Of a DNA stretch of 64,000 nt, positions 33,642 to 42,664 are shown in pieces. The notes beneath the pieces were generated by a model. That model was given only the letters and a program-made list of their open reading frames with translations, did no database searches and was not told the DNA's origin. The number at the start of each line of letters is the position of its first letter. The first letter of the stretch is position 1. Source of the stretch: JAOZPE01 sp964601275 (GTDB lineage Bacteria > Krumholzibacteriota > Krumholzibacteriia > JAJRXK01); contig CAZRMV010000004.1 in assembly GCA_964601275.1 (NCBI GenBank), forward strand, positions 1 to 64,000, written 5' to 3'. The position numbers were made by a program, and so were the translations under genes.

Positions 33642-35627
33642 CTAGGAAGGCCAGGCCACTCGATAGACGAGAATGAGAATGACGAGGCCCGAGATCAGGC
33701 CCAACAGATAGGTCTGGATGCGACCGGTCTGCACCGTCTGCAACGCCGCCCCCAGTCCGCGAAACAGCTCACCCGTGCCGTTCACCAGCCCGTCGACCAC
33801 CCACTTGTCGACGGCCCCGGTGAAATTGCTGGCCCCGCGTGTGAGATAGCCCACGCCGTTCACCGCTCCGTCGACGATCCACTTGTCGAAGGCCGCGGCT
33901 GACTGCGCCTTGAGCAGGGTCCAGCGGATCACCGTGGCCTGGTAGATCTCGTCGAACCAGTACTTGTTGATGAGCAGCCGGTAGGTTCCCGGCAGCGCCT
34001 GCTGCCACCGGCGGCTGTCGATGACCTTGCGCTGGTAGGTGAGCCACGAGAAGAGGATCCCCGCGCCGGCAAACAGCAACGACAAAGCCATGGCCCAGTT
34101 GTGCGCCTGGTGATGGATGTGCTCGGCCGCTTCGCTCAGCGGCTCGGGGTTTCCCACGAAACGGCCGAACCACTCCGAACCCGCCGGGGTCAAGCCGCCG
34201 GCCACCACCGCCAGGAGCGCCAGCACCATCAGAGGCAACGACATGCTCGCGCCCACCTCGTGCGCGTGGTCGTGTTTCTCCTGGTTGCGCGGCGCTCCGG
34301 TGAAGGTCATGAACACGATGCGGAACATGTAGAACGAGGTGATGCCCGCCGCGACCAGGGTCAGGGCGAAGGGAAGCCAGTGCGCGGGATGCTCCATCGC
34401 GAACGCCAGGGCCGAGGCCAGGATGGCATCCTTCGAGTAGAACCCGGAGAACGGTGGTACGCCGGAGATCGCCAGGGTGGCCAGGGTGAAGGTGACGAAG
34501 GTGATGGGCAGCTTGTGACGCAGCCCACCCATCTGCCGCATGTCCTGCTCGTGGTGCATCGCGTGGATCACCGCGCCCGACCCCAGGAAGAGCAGGGCCT
34601 TGAACATGGCGTGCGTGGTCAGGTGGAACATCCCGGCCAGCACTCCTCCCACGCCGACCGCCGTCACCATGTACCCAAGCTGGCTGAGGGTCGAATAGGC
34701 CAGGCCTCGCTTGATGTCGGTCTGGACGATGGCGATGGTGGCGGTCACGAAGGCGGTGATCGCTCCCACGTAGGCGATCACCAGCAGCGCGTTCGGTGTG
34801 AACAACGGGAAGAGCCGGGCGATCATGTACACGCCGGCCGCCACCATGGTGGCGGCGTGGATGAGGGCGGAGACCGGAGTGGGGCCTTCCATCGCGTCGG
34901 GCAGCCAGATGTGCAGGGGCATCTGGGCGCTCTTGCCCACGCATCCCATGAACAGCAGCACGCCGGCCACGGTCAGGAGTCCGGCGGGCAGCGCCCCGTG
35001 ATGGACCGCGGCGAAAAGCTCGGTGTAGCGGAAACTTCCGACGGTGGTGAAGAAGAGGAGGATCCCCAACCAGAATCCGAAGTCCCCCACGCGGTTCACC
35101 AGGAAGGCCTTCTTGCCCGCGTTCGCCGCGCTGTCCTTGTGGAAGAAGAAGCCGATGAGCAGGTAGCTGGCCACCCCCACCAGCTCCCAGAACACGTAGA
35201 GGAAGAAGAGGTTGTCCGCCAGCACGATACCCAGCATCGCGAAGGTGAACCACCCCAGGAAGGCGAAGTACCGCGCGTAGCGCCGGTCACCCTTCATGTA
35301 GCCCATCGAGAAGACGTGCACCAGGAAGGACACCGTGGTCACCACCACCAGCATCACTGCGGTCATGCCGTCCACGAGGATTCCCGCGTCGATGTGGAAG
35401 CGGCCGATCTCCAGCCAGGTCCACCCCTGCTGGATCTTCGTGGCCGGGTCATCGAGGACCCAGAAACGGGCGAAGATCCTCAGCGCGAGGATCCAGGCCA
35501 CCGCCATCAGTCCCACCCCGACAAAATCGCCCCGCCGTGGCAGCTTCTCTCCGAAGAAGAAGGTCACGAGGTAGCTCAGGATGGGCATGGCCAGGATGAT
35601 CAGGGCCGTACTGATGATCGGATCCAC
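33642..35627 (-). CDS. nuoL: NADH-quinone oxidoreductase subunit L
   Basis: 661-residue membrane subunit at the distal end of the complex I arm. 'LYVFWELVGVASYLLIGFFF' (conserved Glu), 'GKSAQMPLHIWLPDAMEGPT' (Lys), 'TPVSALIHAATMVAAGVYM' and 'STLSQLGYMVTAVG' are diagnostic. The C-terminal portion holds the long lateral helix and last membrane helix ('VILILVYRVA'). The start is GTG at 35627, nine bases after the nuoK stop. Confidence 0.96.
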   Translation of the reverse strand: MDPIISTALIILAMPILSYLVTFFFGEKLPRRGDFVGVGLMAVAWILALRIFARFWVLDDPATKIQQGWTWLEIGRFHIDAGILVDGMTAVMLVVVTTVSFLVHVFSMGYMKGDRRYARYFAFLGWFTFAMLGIVLADNLFFLYVFWELVGVASYLLIGFFFHKDSAANAGKKAFLVNRVGDFGFWLGILLFFTTVGSFRYTELFAAVHHGALPAGLLTVAGVLLFMGCVGKSAQMPLHIWLPDAMEGPTPVSALIHAATMVAAGVYMIARLFPLFTPNALLVIAYVGAITAFVTATIAIVQTDIKRGLAYSTLSQLGYMVTAVGVGGVLAGMFHLTTHAMFKALLFLGSGAVIHAMHHEQDMRQMGGLRHKLPITFVTFTLATLAISGVPPFSGFYSKDAILASALAFAMEHPAHWLPFALTLVAAGITSFYMFRIVFMTFTGAPRNQEKHDHAHEVGASMSLPLMVLALLAVVAGGLTPAGSEWFGRFVGNPEPLSEAAEHIHHQAHNWAMALSLLFAGAGILFSWLTYQRKVIDSRRWQQALPGTYRLLINKYWFDEIYQATVIRWTLLKAQSAAAFDKWIVDGAVNGVGYLTRGASNFTGAVDKWVVDGLVNGTGELFRGLGAALQTVQTGRIQTYLLGLISGLVILILVYRVAWPS

Positions 35628-35636
35628 GATTGCCCC

Positions 35637-35948
35637 CTAGTGGCTCAGGCGGTCGACCTGCTCGACCCGGACCGTGTGGAAATTCCGGAAGATCGCCAAC
35701 ACGATCGCGAGCGCGACGGCGGCCTCCGCCGCGGCCAGGACGATGATGAAGATGGTCATCATCTGGCCGTTGATCGAACCGGCGACATAGCGCGAGAACG
35801 CCACGAAGTTCAGCGCGGCGGCGTTCAGGATGAGCTCGACCCCCATGAGGATGACGATGGCGTTGCGGCGGCTGGTCACGATGAACACCCCGAGGGCCAG
35901 TAGGACCGCGCCCAGGGTGAGGTAGTGGGTGAGGGAGATCTGCATCAT
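35637..35948 (-). CDS. nuoK: NADH-quinone oxidoreductase subunit K
   Basis: 103-residue three-helix membrane subunit. 'LIGVELILNAAALNFVAF'-like helix here reads 'LMGVELILNAAALNFVAFSR', with the conserved Glu of the E-channel. The second key Glu lies in 'LAAAEAAVALAIVLAIFRN'. The ATG overlaps the nuoJ stop by four bases (ATGA). Confidence 0.96.
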   Translation of the reverse strand: MMQISLTHYLTLGAVLLALGVFIVTSRRNAIVILMGVELILNAAALNFVAFSRYVAGSINGQMMTIFIIVLAAAEAAVALAIVLAIFRNFHTVRVEQVDRLSH

Positions 35949-36457
35949 GACTCTTCCTCGTCCTTCCGCCGGGGCTCACGGACGATCATCGCCGCTCCCA
36001 TCATCGCCACCAGCAGGAGAATGCTGATGAATTCGAAGGGAAAGAGATAGCCGGTGAGGAACCCCCGCCCGATCAGGGCGGTGGTGGGAAGCATCTCCTC
36101 GAGCTGCGCCACCGGCCACGCGGTGCGGTGGATCACGATGAGCAGCAGGCTGAGCACCACCGCGGCCACCGCCAACGCGCCGCCCGGCTGCACCAGCTCC
36201 TCGGTGAGCTGGGTGCTCATGATGCGGTTGGTCATCATCACCGCGAACAGCACCAGCACGAGGATGCCGCCCACGTAGACCACGATCTGGGTGATGGCCA
36301 GGAAATCGGCCCCCAGCATGGCGTACATCGCGCAGACACCCAGCAATGTGAACAGGAGGGCGATGCCGCAGTGCATCACCGACCGGCTGAACGCCACCAC
36401 GAGGCCGGACAGCACGGTGACGGCGGCGAAGAAATACCAGATGACGGCGAAGGTCAC
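35945..36457 (-). CDS. nuoJ: NADH-quinone oxidoreductase subunit J
   Basis: 170-residue membrane subunit near the quinone site. Five hydrophobic helices are visible; 'LGADFLAITQIVVYVGGILV' followed by 'LVLFAVMMTNR' is the conserved segment including the pi-bulge helix. Translationally coupled to nuoI upstream (ATGA overlap) and to nuoK downstream. Confidence 0.95.
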   Translation of the reverse strand: MTFAVIWYFFAAVTVLSGLVVAFSRSVMHCGIALLFTLLGVCAMYAMLGADFLAITQIVVYVGGILVLVLFAVMMTNRIMSTQLTEELVQPGGALAVAAVVLSLLLIVIHRTAWPVAQLEEMLPTTALIGRGFLTGYLFPFEFISILLLVAMMGAAMIVREPRRKDEEES

Positions 36458-36957
36458 GAGCTTCCCTCCTCTGGCTCCGGCGGCGCCGGCTCCTCCGTTT
36501 CCGCCGGTTGCACCGCGGCGGCGGGCTTGGGCTTCTTCGGAACCTTGTAGGGCACCACCGGTTCATCGACGTATTCGTAGACCAGACGGCTGCGGTCGTA
36601 GACCGCGTGGTCATAGTCGTGGCTCATGGTGATGCAGTTGGTCGGGCACGGCTCGGTGCACAACGAACACCAGATGCACTTGTTGTAGTCGATCGCGTAG
36701 CGCGACATCTTCCGGTCCTTGCCCTTGCCCTCCATCTCGATGTAGATGCAGTCGACCGGACAGGCCTTGGCGCACAGCATGCAGGCGGTGCATCGCGGGA
36801 CGTCGTTGTGGACGAAACCGCGGAAACGTTCGGGCAAGACCCAACGCTCGCCGGGGAATTGCTGGGTCACCGGCTTGCGGAAGAAGTACTTGATGGTGAT
36901 CCCCATACCCTTGGCGATCGACCCCAGGGTCTTCTGGATGTCGCTTGCCACCTTCAC
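36454..36957 (-). CDS. nuoI: NADH-quinone oxidoreductase subunit I
   Basis: 167-residue ferredoxin-like subunit carrying two [4Fe-4S] clusters (N6a, N6b). The ligands are Cys56-59-62-66 ('CTACMLCAKACPVDC') and Cys94-97-100-104 ('CIWCSLCTEPCPTNC'), each in CxxCxxCxxxCP form. It passes electrons to NuoB. The last 25 residues are an acidic, Pro-rich tail ('ETEEPAPPEPEEGSS') not usual for the family. It lies 34 bases after nuoH and overlaps nuoJ. Confidence 0.96.
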   Translation of the reverse strand: MKVASDIQKTLGSIAKGMGITIKYFFRKPVTQQFPGERWVLPERFRGFVHNDVPRCTACMLCAKACPVDCIYIEMEGKGKDRKMSRYAIDYNKCIWCSLCTEPCPTNCITMSHDYDHAVYDRSRLVYEYVDEPVVPYKVPKKPKPAAAVQPAETEEPAPPEPEEGSS

Positions 36958-36991
36958 TGCCTTTGACCTCGTTTCCCGCGCGAGACCCGCA

Positions 36992-38038
36992 TCAGAACAC
37001 CACCTTCATCAAGCCGTAGACGAACATCAGCACCAACGACGCGGGCAGCAGCACCTTCCAGCACAGCGCCATGAGTTGATCCACGCGATAGCGCGGCAGG
37101 GTCCACCGCAACCACATGTGCACGAAGACCAGCAGAACGCTCTTGGCCACGAAGATGACCGGAGCGGGGATGACCCGGTCGAGAACCGGGATTCCCGAAT
37201 ACCATCCGCCCAGGAACACCGTGACCGCGATGGCGGCGACGGCAAACATCTCCGCGTATTCGCCCAGCATGAAGAACGCGAACTTCATCCCGGTGTACTC
37301 GGTGTGGTATCCGGCCACCAGTTCCGACTCGGATTCGGGAAGGTCGAAGGGAATGCGGCTGATCTCGGCCAGTGAAGCGATGAAGTACACCAGGAAGGCC
37401 ACGAGGAAGATGGGGTTGAAGACGTGCCAGTGGAAGATCCAGCCGCCCTGGGCCCGGGTGATGAGCCCCATGTTCAGGCTGCCTACGGCCATGACCACCG
37501 GAATCACCGACAATGCCAGGGGGATCTCGTAGGAGACGACCTGTGCCGCCCCGCGCATGGCCCCGTAGAGCGACCACTTGTTGTTGCTGCCCCAGCCCGC
37601 CATGATGATCCCGATGACCACCAGGCTGCCAGCCGCAAACGCGTAGAACAGTCCCAGGTCGAGCTTGGCGCCCACGAAGCTGGGCCCGAAGGGCAGGACC
37701 ACGTAGCCCAGGAACGCTCCGGTGAAGACCACCACGGGGGCGGCGCGCCACAGGGGCTTGTCCGCGGCCGACGGCGCGATGTCCTCCTTCAGCAGGAACT
37801 TGATGCCGTCGGCGATGGGCTGGAGGATTCCGTGCCAGCGACCGACGTACATCGGGCCGTAGCGCGACTGCATGAACCCGGCGACCTTCCGCTCGGCCAG
37901 GCTGAAGATCATCACCGCCACCGCCACCCCCAGCAGCAGCGCGATGGCGATGGTCAGCATGGCCAGGCCCCGCACCAGGGAATCGGGCCATCCCGCGAAG
38001 ACCCCCATTCCCTGATAGGCTCGGTAGAAGAGTTCCAC
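36992..38038 (-). CDS. nuoH: NADH-quinone oxidoreductase subunit H
   Basis: 348-residue membrane subunit forming part of the quinone chamber. 'AERKVAGFMQSRYGPMYVGR' and 'HGILQPIADGIKFLLKEDI' are its signature, along with 'EISRIPFDLPESESELVAGY' that forms the acidic funnel. About eight transmembrane helices. Order after nuoD is normal. Confidence 0.96.
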   Translation of the reverse strand: MELFYRAYQGMGVFAGWPDSLVRGLAMLTIAIALLLGVAVAVMIFSLAERKVAGFMQSRYGPMYVGRWHGILQPIADGIKFLLKEDIAPSAADKPLWRAAPVVVFTGAFLGYVVLPFGPSFVGAKLDLGLFYAFAAGSLVVIGIIMAGWGSNNKWSLYGAMRGAAQVVSYEIPLALSVIPVVMAVGSLNMGLITRAQGGWIFHWHVFNPIFLVAFLVYFIASLAEISRIPFDLPESESELVAGYHTEYTGMKFAFFMLGEYAEMFAVAAIAVTVFLGGWYSGIPVLDRVIPAPVIFVAKSVLLVFVHMWLRWTLPRYRVDQLMALCWKVLLPASLVLMFVYGLMKVVF

Positions 38039-38086
38039 GGCTGAGTTCGTCCCTTTCTCCCGGCGCCGCCGCAGCAGCGCCCGTGC

Positions 38087-39274
38087 CTAGCGGTCGATCT
38101 CTCCCAGGACCAGGTCCAGGGAACCCACGGTGGCGACCAGGTCGCTGATCATCTGGCCCTTTCCGATCTTCTCGATGACGCTCAGGTTGTGCAGCGAGGG
38201 GCTGCGGGTCTTGGTGCGGAAGGGAACCGTCCCCCCGTCGCTGACGATCCAGAAGCCCAGCTCGCCCTTCGGATTCTCGGCCCGGAAGAAGATCTCGCCC
38301 GGCGGGATCTTCAGGTTCTTGGGCATCGGCGCCATCACCTCGCCGCTCTTGGGCATCTGCTCGACCGCCTGGGCGATGATGCGGGTCGATTCGTACATCT
38401 CGTCCATCCGCACCTTGTACCGGTCCCAGCAGTCGCCGACGGTTCCCATTCTGCCCGAACCCACCGCGGTCTTGAAGTCGAGGCGCTCGTAGATGCTGTA
38501 GGGCTCGTTCTTGCGCAGGTCCCAATCGACACCACTGCCGCGCAACACCGGGCCGCTGCACCCGTAGGCGATGGCGTCTTCCCGGCTGATCACCCCCACG
38601 TTCGCGGTGCGCTGGATGAAGATCTCGTTGGTCGACAGCAGGGTGTCGTACTCCTCGAGCTTCTTCCAGAACAGGTCGACGAAGATCTTGATCTCGTCGA
38701 GGGCCTCCGGGGGGATGTCCCACTTCACCCCGCCGATGTCGTAGTACGAGTACATCAGGCGCGCGCCGCAGATCTTCTCGAAGATGTTGAGGATGGCCTC
38801 GCGTTCGCGGATGGCGTGCAGGAAGGGGGTGAAGGCTCCGATGTCCAGCCCATAGGTGCCGAAGGCGATGAGGTGGCTGGCGATACGGTTCAACTCACCC
38901 ACGATCACCCGCACATATTCGGCGTACTCGGGGATCTCCACTTCCATGCCCTGGCTGCGCATGAGCTCTTCGACCGCCATCACGTAGGTCCAGTTGCAGT
39001 TCATCGCCGCCAGGTAGTCCATCCGGTCGGTGTAGATGATGTACTGGTGGTAGGTGTTGCCCTCGGCTTCCTTCTCGGCGCATCGGTGGAGATAGCCGAT
39101 ATAGGGCACCACCTGGTTGACGATCTCGCCGTCGGTGGTGACGAAGAGGCGCAGCACTCCGTGGGTGGCCGGGTGCTGCGGGCCCATGTTGATGTGCAGG
39201 AGCTGGCTCTTCAGCGGAGTGGCGAGATCCCCCGCGCGGGCGGCGACGGAGGCATGGGCGTCGGGAGTGGTCAT
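38087..39274 (-). CDS. nuoD: NADH-quinone oxidoreductase subunit D
   Basis: 395-residue soluble subunit related to the large subunit of NiFe hydrogenases. 'INMGPQHPATHGVLRLF' carries the His that contacts quinone; 'AEKEAEGNTYHQYIIYTDR' and 'GSGVDWDLRKNEPYSIYERL' are conserved, and 'DLVATVGSLDLVLGEIDR' is the standard C-terminus. The ATG at 39274 overlaps the nuoC stop by four bases; a longer open frame exists but is not supported. Confidence 0.96.
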   Translation of the reverse strand: MTTPDAHASVAARAGDLATPLKSQLLHINMGPQHPATHGVLRLFVTTDGEIVNQVVPYIGYLHRCAEKEAEGNTYHQYIIYTDRMDYLAAMNCNWTYVMAVEELMRSQGMEVEIPEYAEYVRVIVGELNRIASHLIAFGTYGLDIGAFTPFLHAIREREAILNIFEKICGARLMYSYYDIGGVKWDIPPEALDEIKIFVDLFWKKLEEYDTLLSTNEIFIQRTANVGVISREDAIAYGCSGPVLRGSGVDWDLRKNEPYSIYERLDFKTAVGSGRMGTVGDCWDRYKVRMDEMYESTRIIAQAVEQMPKSGEVMAPMPKNLKIPPGEIFFRAENPKGELGFWIVSDGGTVPFRTKTRSPSLHNLSVIEKIGKGQMISDLVATVGSLDLVLGEIDR

Positions 39275-39867
39275 GCGCCGGCCTCCTTCGTCTCCCGGAC
39301 CGCCAGGGGCAGCCCTTCCAGGGGAACGCCGTTCCATTCGGTGGGCATCACGTAGTCCTTGCGCAGCGGCCACCCCTCCCAGTCCTCGGGCAGGAGCAGC
39401 CGGCGGAGGTCGGGGTGACCTTCGAACTCGATGCCGTACATATCGTAGGCCTCGCGCTCATGCCAGAGCGCGGTCGGCCACACCCCGCTGACCGTGGCCA
39501 CCCGGGGATCGCTGCGCGGCACGCGCACCTTCAGCACGAAACGCCCGCCGGTGGGGAAGGCCTCCAGGTGATAGGACACGCCCAGGTCGCCGGTGCCCTC
39601 TCCCCCGACCGCGACGACCTTGCCATCTTCGCCGTACTGGCTGATCTGTCGGTGCTTGCCCTTCCCCTTCTCGTCATAGCCCTCGTAGTCGATGCCGGCC
39701 GCGATGAGCAGGCGGTCGAAGCCCAGTTCGTCCTTCATCACCCGCGCCACCTCTCCCATGCGGGAGGCGTCGACCTGGAGACAGGGTTCGGCGAGCCCGA
39801 AGTCGGCCCCGACGACCGCGTCCGGGCACTTCTCTTCGAGGACCTGCTGGATCTGCTGTGGTGTCAT
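39271..39867 (-). CDS. nuoC: NADH-quinone oxidoreductase subunit C
   Basis: 198-residue soluble subunit, separate from nuoD (not fused). The family C-terminal signature is 'WHEREAYDMYGIEFEGHPDL' followed by 'RRLLLPEDWEGWPLRKDY'. ATG at 39867 with GGAG about 10 bases upstream. It lies 23 bases after nuoB. Confidence 0.94.
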   Translation of the reverse strand: MTPQQIQQVLEEKCPDAVVGADFGLAEPCLQVDASRMGEVARVMKDELGFDRLLIAAGIDYEGYDEKGKGKHRQISQYGEDGKVVAVGGEGTGDLGVSYHLEAFPTGGRFVLKVRVPRSDPRVATVSGVWPTALWHEREAYDMYGIEFEGHPDLRRLLLPEDWEGWPLRKDYVMPTEWNGVPLEGLPLAVRETKEAGA

Positions 39868-39890
39868 TCTCCTGCCGCTCCGCTTCCTGC

Positions 39891-40514
39891 CTACCGGGGG
39901 ATGGTGCGGACGTATTCGTCCACCCACTTGGGCTTGGGCCACTTGCCCCGCCGTCCCCGGATCTTGTCCTGCAGACGCATGAGACCGTCGAGCAGGGCCT
40001 CCGGACGCGGGGGACAACCGGGAACGTAGACGTCGACGGGAACCATCAGGTCGACGCCCTTCACCACGTGGTAGCCGTACTTGAAGTAGGGTCCGCCCCC
40101 GATGGCGCAGCTCCCCATGGCGATCACCCACTTGGGTTCGGGCATCTGTTCGTAGAGACGCTTCACCCGCAGGGCCATCTTCGCCGTCACCGTTCCCGAG
40201 ACGATCATCAAGTCGGTCTGCCGGGGAGTTCCCCGCATCGCGCCCGCGCCGAAACGGTCCATGTCGTAACGGGTGCCCGCCGCCGACATCATCTCGATGG
40301 CGCAGCAGGCCAGGCCGAAGGTCATGGGCCAGATGCTCCACAAGCGGGCCCAGCGGAAGAGGTCTTCCACCTTGGCCAGCACCACGCTCGACGTCGGGGG
40401 CGCGGCCACTGCCGCCAGATCCTCGTCCGCTCGGAAGTCGAGCATGTGCTCCCACTGATCTGGGTCGCGGGAAATGTGCGGCCCCTTCAGCCAGACCGGT
40501 CCCTTGTCCCCCAT
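39891..40514 (-). CDS. nuoB: NADH-quinone oxidoreductase subunit B
   Basis: 207-residue subunit carrying cluster N2, the last Fe-S centre before quinone. Ligands are the tandem Cys70-Cys71 ('GLACCAIEMM'), Cys136 ('AMGSCAIGGG') and Cys167 ('VPGCPPRPE'). The N-terminus is about 50 residues longer than minimal versions. GGGAG lies seven bases before the ATG at 40514, and the start nearly abuts the nuoA stop. Confidence 0.96.
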   Translation of the reverse strand: MGDKGPVWLKGPHISRDPDQWEHMLDFRADEDLAAVAAPPTSSVVLAKVEDLFRWARLWSIWPMTFGLACCAIEMMSAAGTRYDMDRFGAGAMRGTPRQTDLMIVSGTVTAKMALRVKRLYEQMPEPKWVIAMGSCAIGGGPYFKYGYHVVKGVDLMVPVDVYVPGCPPRPEALLDGLMRLQDKIRGRRGKWPKPKWVDEYVRTIPR

Positions 40515-40516
40515 GC

Positions 40517-40999
40517 TCACACTCCCTCGGGTTTGGCGCTGGTATGGACGGAGCGGCGGTCGGCGCCGAAGCGGCCCGACTCGTACCAGGAAAGAGCTTC
40601 CAGATCTTCCTCGTCGCGCAACGGCAAGGCCTTCACCCAGGCCAGGTCGCCCTTGGCCCACACGTAGGCCAGCCCGACCAGGAGGATCACCACGAAGATG
40701 ACCATCTCCCAGAAGGCGAGGCTGCCCACCACCTTGAGCATCTCCCGGAACACCACCGCCCAGGGCAGCATGAACACCACTTCCACATCGAAGACGATGA
40801 AGAACAGCGCGATGAGATAGAAGCGGACGTTGAACCGGATCCAGGGCGAACCTTCGGGCTGTTCGCCGCATTCGTAGGGACTCTCCTTCACCTCGCTCGG
40901 CTTCTTGGGGCGCAGGGCCCAGGAGATCATGAAGGTCATGATCGCGAACCCGACCGCCAGGGCCAGGAAGACGAAGACCGTCGCGAAGTGGTACTGCAT
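40517..40999 (-). CDS. nuoA: NADH-quinone oxidoreductase subunit A
   Basis: 160-residue membrane subunit, first gene of the operon. 'YECGEQPEGSPWIRFNVRFY' with 'LIALFFIVFDVEVVFMLPWA' is the family signature, including the acidic residues near the quinone entrance. Three helices. The ATG at 40999 has GAGG eight bases upstream; the C-terminal extension of about 40 residues is longer than usual and hydrophilic. Confidence 0.95.
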   Translation of the reverse strand: MQYHFATVFVFLALAVGFAIMTFMISWALRPKKPSEVKESPYECGEQPEGSPWIRFNVRFYLIALFFIVFDVEVVFMLPWAVVFREMLKVVGSLAFWEMVIFVVILLVGLAYVWAKGDLAWVKALPLRDEEDLEALSWYESGRFGADRRSVHTSAKPEGV

Positions 41000-41369
41000 C
41001 TGCGCGTTCCTCAGCTTGCGCGACCTCCGCGGCCCGCCCGATGGCGACCCCGCGCTCGCATCGTGCGCCACCGACCCGGCAAGGAAACGGCCGCGCCCCG
41101 GCCCACGGTCGGCCCGGGAAGGAGACCGCCGCGTCCCGACCCGGCGGCGGAAGACCTATATATGGGAGCCGGCCCCCGCTTCCGTCAAGGTCGGGTCCCG
41201 CGCCCCTCTCCCGGTCCGGCCCCGTTCCCGGGTCCGGTCGCTTTCCCTCGACCCGCCGGGCCACTTTGACTATCATCCAAACATCAAATCGTCGACCGTC
41301 CGGCGTCCGCCGCGATTCCGGACCGTCCGCAGCCAATGTAGGCGCCCACCGCCCAGGACCAAGCTCGCG
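41000..41369. other. Divergent intergenic region between nuoA and the ArsR-type regulator
   Basis: 370 bases without a gene. It holds the candidate nuo promoter on the minus strand and, on the plus strand, TTGACT at 41266-41271 in an A/T-richer patch (41265-41295) that may belong to the regulator promoter. No riboswitch-like structure was recognised. Confidence 0.5.
41157..41188 (-). promoter_or_regulatory. Candidate promoter of the nuo operon
   Basis: On the minus strand TTGACG (41188-41183) lies 18 bases from CATATA (41164-41159), within the A/T-rich word CATATATAGG in an otherwise GC-rich stretch. The leader to nuoA would be about 150 bases. Weak -10 match. Confidence 0.35.
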
Positions 41370-41954
41370 ATGGACCCCCGCCCCGAGATGGAATTCCTCG
41401 CCGCCGCCATGCATGCCCTGGGCGATCCCAGCCGCCTGCGCATGGTGGGGCTGTTGGCCCTGCGCCCCCGCTATGGAGAGGAACTGGCAGAGATCCTGGA
41501 GCTCTCCCCCGCCACCGTCTCCCACCACCTGGCCCGGCTGCGGGAAGGGCGCCTGGTCCGCTCCTTCAAGGAACCCCCCTACATCCGCTATGAACTCGAG
41601 CCGGGGGTGCTGGATCGCCTGGCCGCGCTGCTGGAATCGGCCGGAGACTGGCCCGAGGCCTTCGGTCTGCCCACCGAGGACGCCCTGATGGAGCAGACCC
41701 TCCGCTCGGTGCTGGACGAGGACGGCCGTCTCACCTCCCTCCCCAGCTCGCCCCGCCACCGCGGCCTGGTGCTGCGCTGGCTGGCCCGTCACTTCCAGTC
41801 GGGCCGGATCTACCCCGAACGGGAGGTCCGCCGCATCCTGCTGGAATGGAGCGATGATCCCGACCACCTTCGGCAGGAGTTGCTGCGCCGGGGATTCCTG
41901 CAGCGGGAAGGCGGAGTGTTCCGTCGGGTGGAAAGCCACAAGGAGCCGGGATGA
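41370..41954 (+). CDS. ArsR-type winged-helix regulator fused to DUF2087
   Basis: 194 residues. The N-terminal 75 residues are an ArsR-like winged helix ('ALGDPSRLRMVGLLALRP', 'LELSPATVSHHLARLREG' recognition helix). The C-terminal 70 residues are DUF2087 ('GLVLRWLARHFQSGRIYPER', 'LRQELLRRGFLQREGGVFRR'). No metal-binding Cys pairs of classical ArsR are seen, so it is not an evident metal sensor. It is divergent from nuo and 40 bases upstream of rlmH; targets are unknown. The ATG at 41370 lacks a good ribosome site. Confidence 0.85.
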   Translation: MDPRPEMEFLAAAMHALGDPSRLRMVGLLALRPRYGEELAEILELSPATVSHHLARLREGRLVRSFKEPPYIRYELEPGVLDRLAALLESAGDWPEAFGLPTEDALMEQTLRSVLDEDGRLTSLPSSPRHRGLVLRWLARHFQSGRIYPEREVRRILLEWSDDPDHLRQELLRRGFLQREGGVFRRVESHKEPG

Positions 41955-41994
41955 GGCGGAAGGACGCGGCAGGCCCGGACCCGGGGAGGCGCCC

Positions 41995-42411
41995 ATGATC
42001 CGCATCGTGGCGGTGGGACGCCTCAAGAACCGCGCCTTCTTGGAGGCGGCCGAGGACTACCGCCGGCGCATCCAACGCTTCGCCCCCCTCGAGATCCGGG
42101 AAGTGGCCGTCCGGGGCAAGGAGGCCGAGGGCAAGCTGTTGTTGTCCGCCGCGGCCGGCCGGCCCCTCCTGGCGTGTCACGCCGCGGGCGAGCCCGTGGA
42201 CAGCACCGCGTTCGCCCGATGGCTGTCCACCGGCAGCCCCTGCTTCCTGGTGGGCGGGCCCGACGGCCTCGCCGACGCCGTGCTGGAGGCCTGCGACCAG
42301 GCCCTCAGTCTCTCTCCCCTGACCTTCCCCCACGAACTGGCCCGGGTGATCCTGCTCGAGCAGATCTACCGGGGCCTCACCCGGCGCGCCGGCCATCCCT
42401 ATCCCCGGTAG
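41995..42411 (+). CDS. rlmH: 23S rRNA (pseudouridine-1915-N3)-methyltransferase
   Basis: 138-residue SPOUT-class methyltransferase that modifies pseudouridine 1915 in helix 69 of 23S rRNA. The knot-forming AdoMet site is 'FLVGGPDGLADAVLEA' and the C-terminal 'LSLSPLTFPHELARVILLEQ' followed by 'IYRGLTRRAGHPY' is the family signature. The last residues are 'PYPR' where most members have 'PYH[RK]', so the terminal His is replaced by Pro. The ATG at 41995 has GGAGG five bases upstream. Somewhat shorter than the 155-residue norm. Confidence 0.92.
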   Translation: MIRIVAVGRLKNRAFLEAAEDYRRRIQRFAPLEIREVAVRGKEAEGKLLLSAAAGRPLLACHAAGEPVDSTAFARWLSTGSPCFLVGGPDGLADAVLEACDQALSLSPLTFPHELARVILLEQIYRGLTRRAGHPYPR

Positions 42412-42664
42412 AAGCAGACTCGGTCCGGTTTTGGACCATTCCTTGCTGCCATGAGGCCGCGCCGGAGAGTCTGGGCGGTCTTGCGGCCGCTTGGGGCATT
42501 CCGGGGAGGTCTGCGTTTCGCCCTGCAAGGCGATCGGCAGAATGGAACGATCATTCCGAGCTCCCTTCGACCCCGCTTCCCGGAAAAGACCATCTGTCCT
42601 GAGGAACCTTCAGCCGGAGATCCCGCCCGCCGTGTTCAGCCGATGCCCCGTCGACCGCGATGGA

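Noticed and set aside
34101..35903. 600-codon plus-strand frame across nuoL
   Set aside because: It is His/Glu/Gly-rich shadow coding caused by high GC; nuoL is clear on the other strand. Similar long shadows over nuoM, nuoN, nuoD, pgi, DUF5916 and the LVIVD gene were dropped for the same reason.
39891..42026. NuoB with a 500-residue N-terminal extension
   Set aside because: The extension crosses nuoA and the divergent regulator in antisense; the true ATG is at 40514.
42412..42664. Small gene or terminator between rlmH and the binding-protein gene
   Set aside because: Only a 5-bp stem (GGTCC / GGACC) without a U-tract and no coding pattern were seen.
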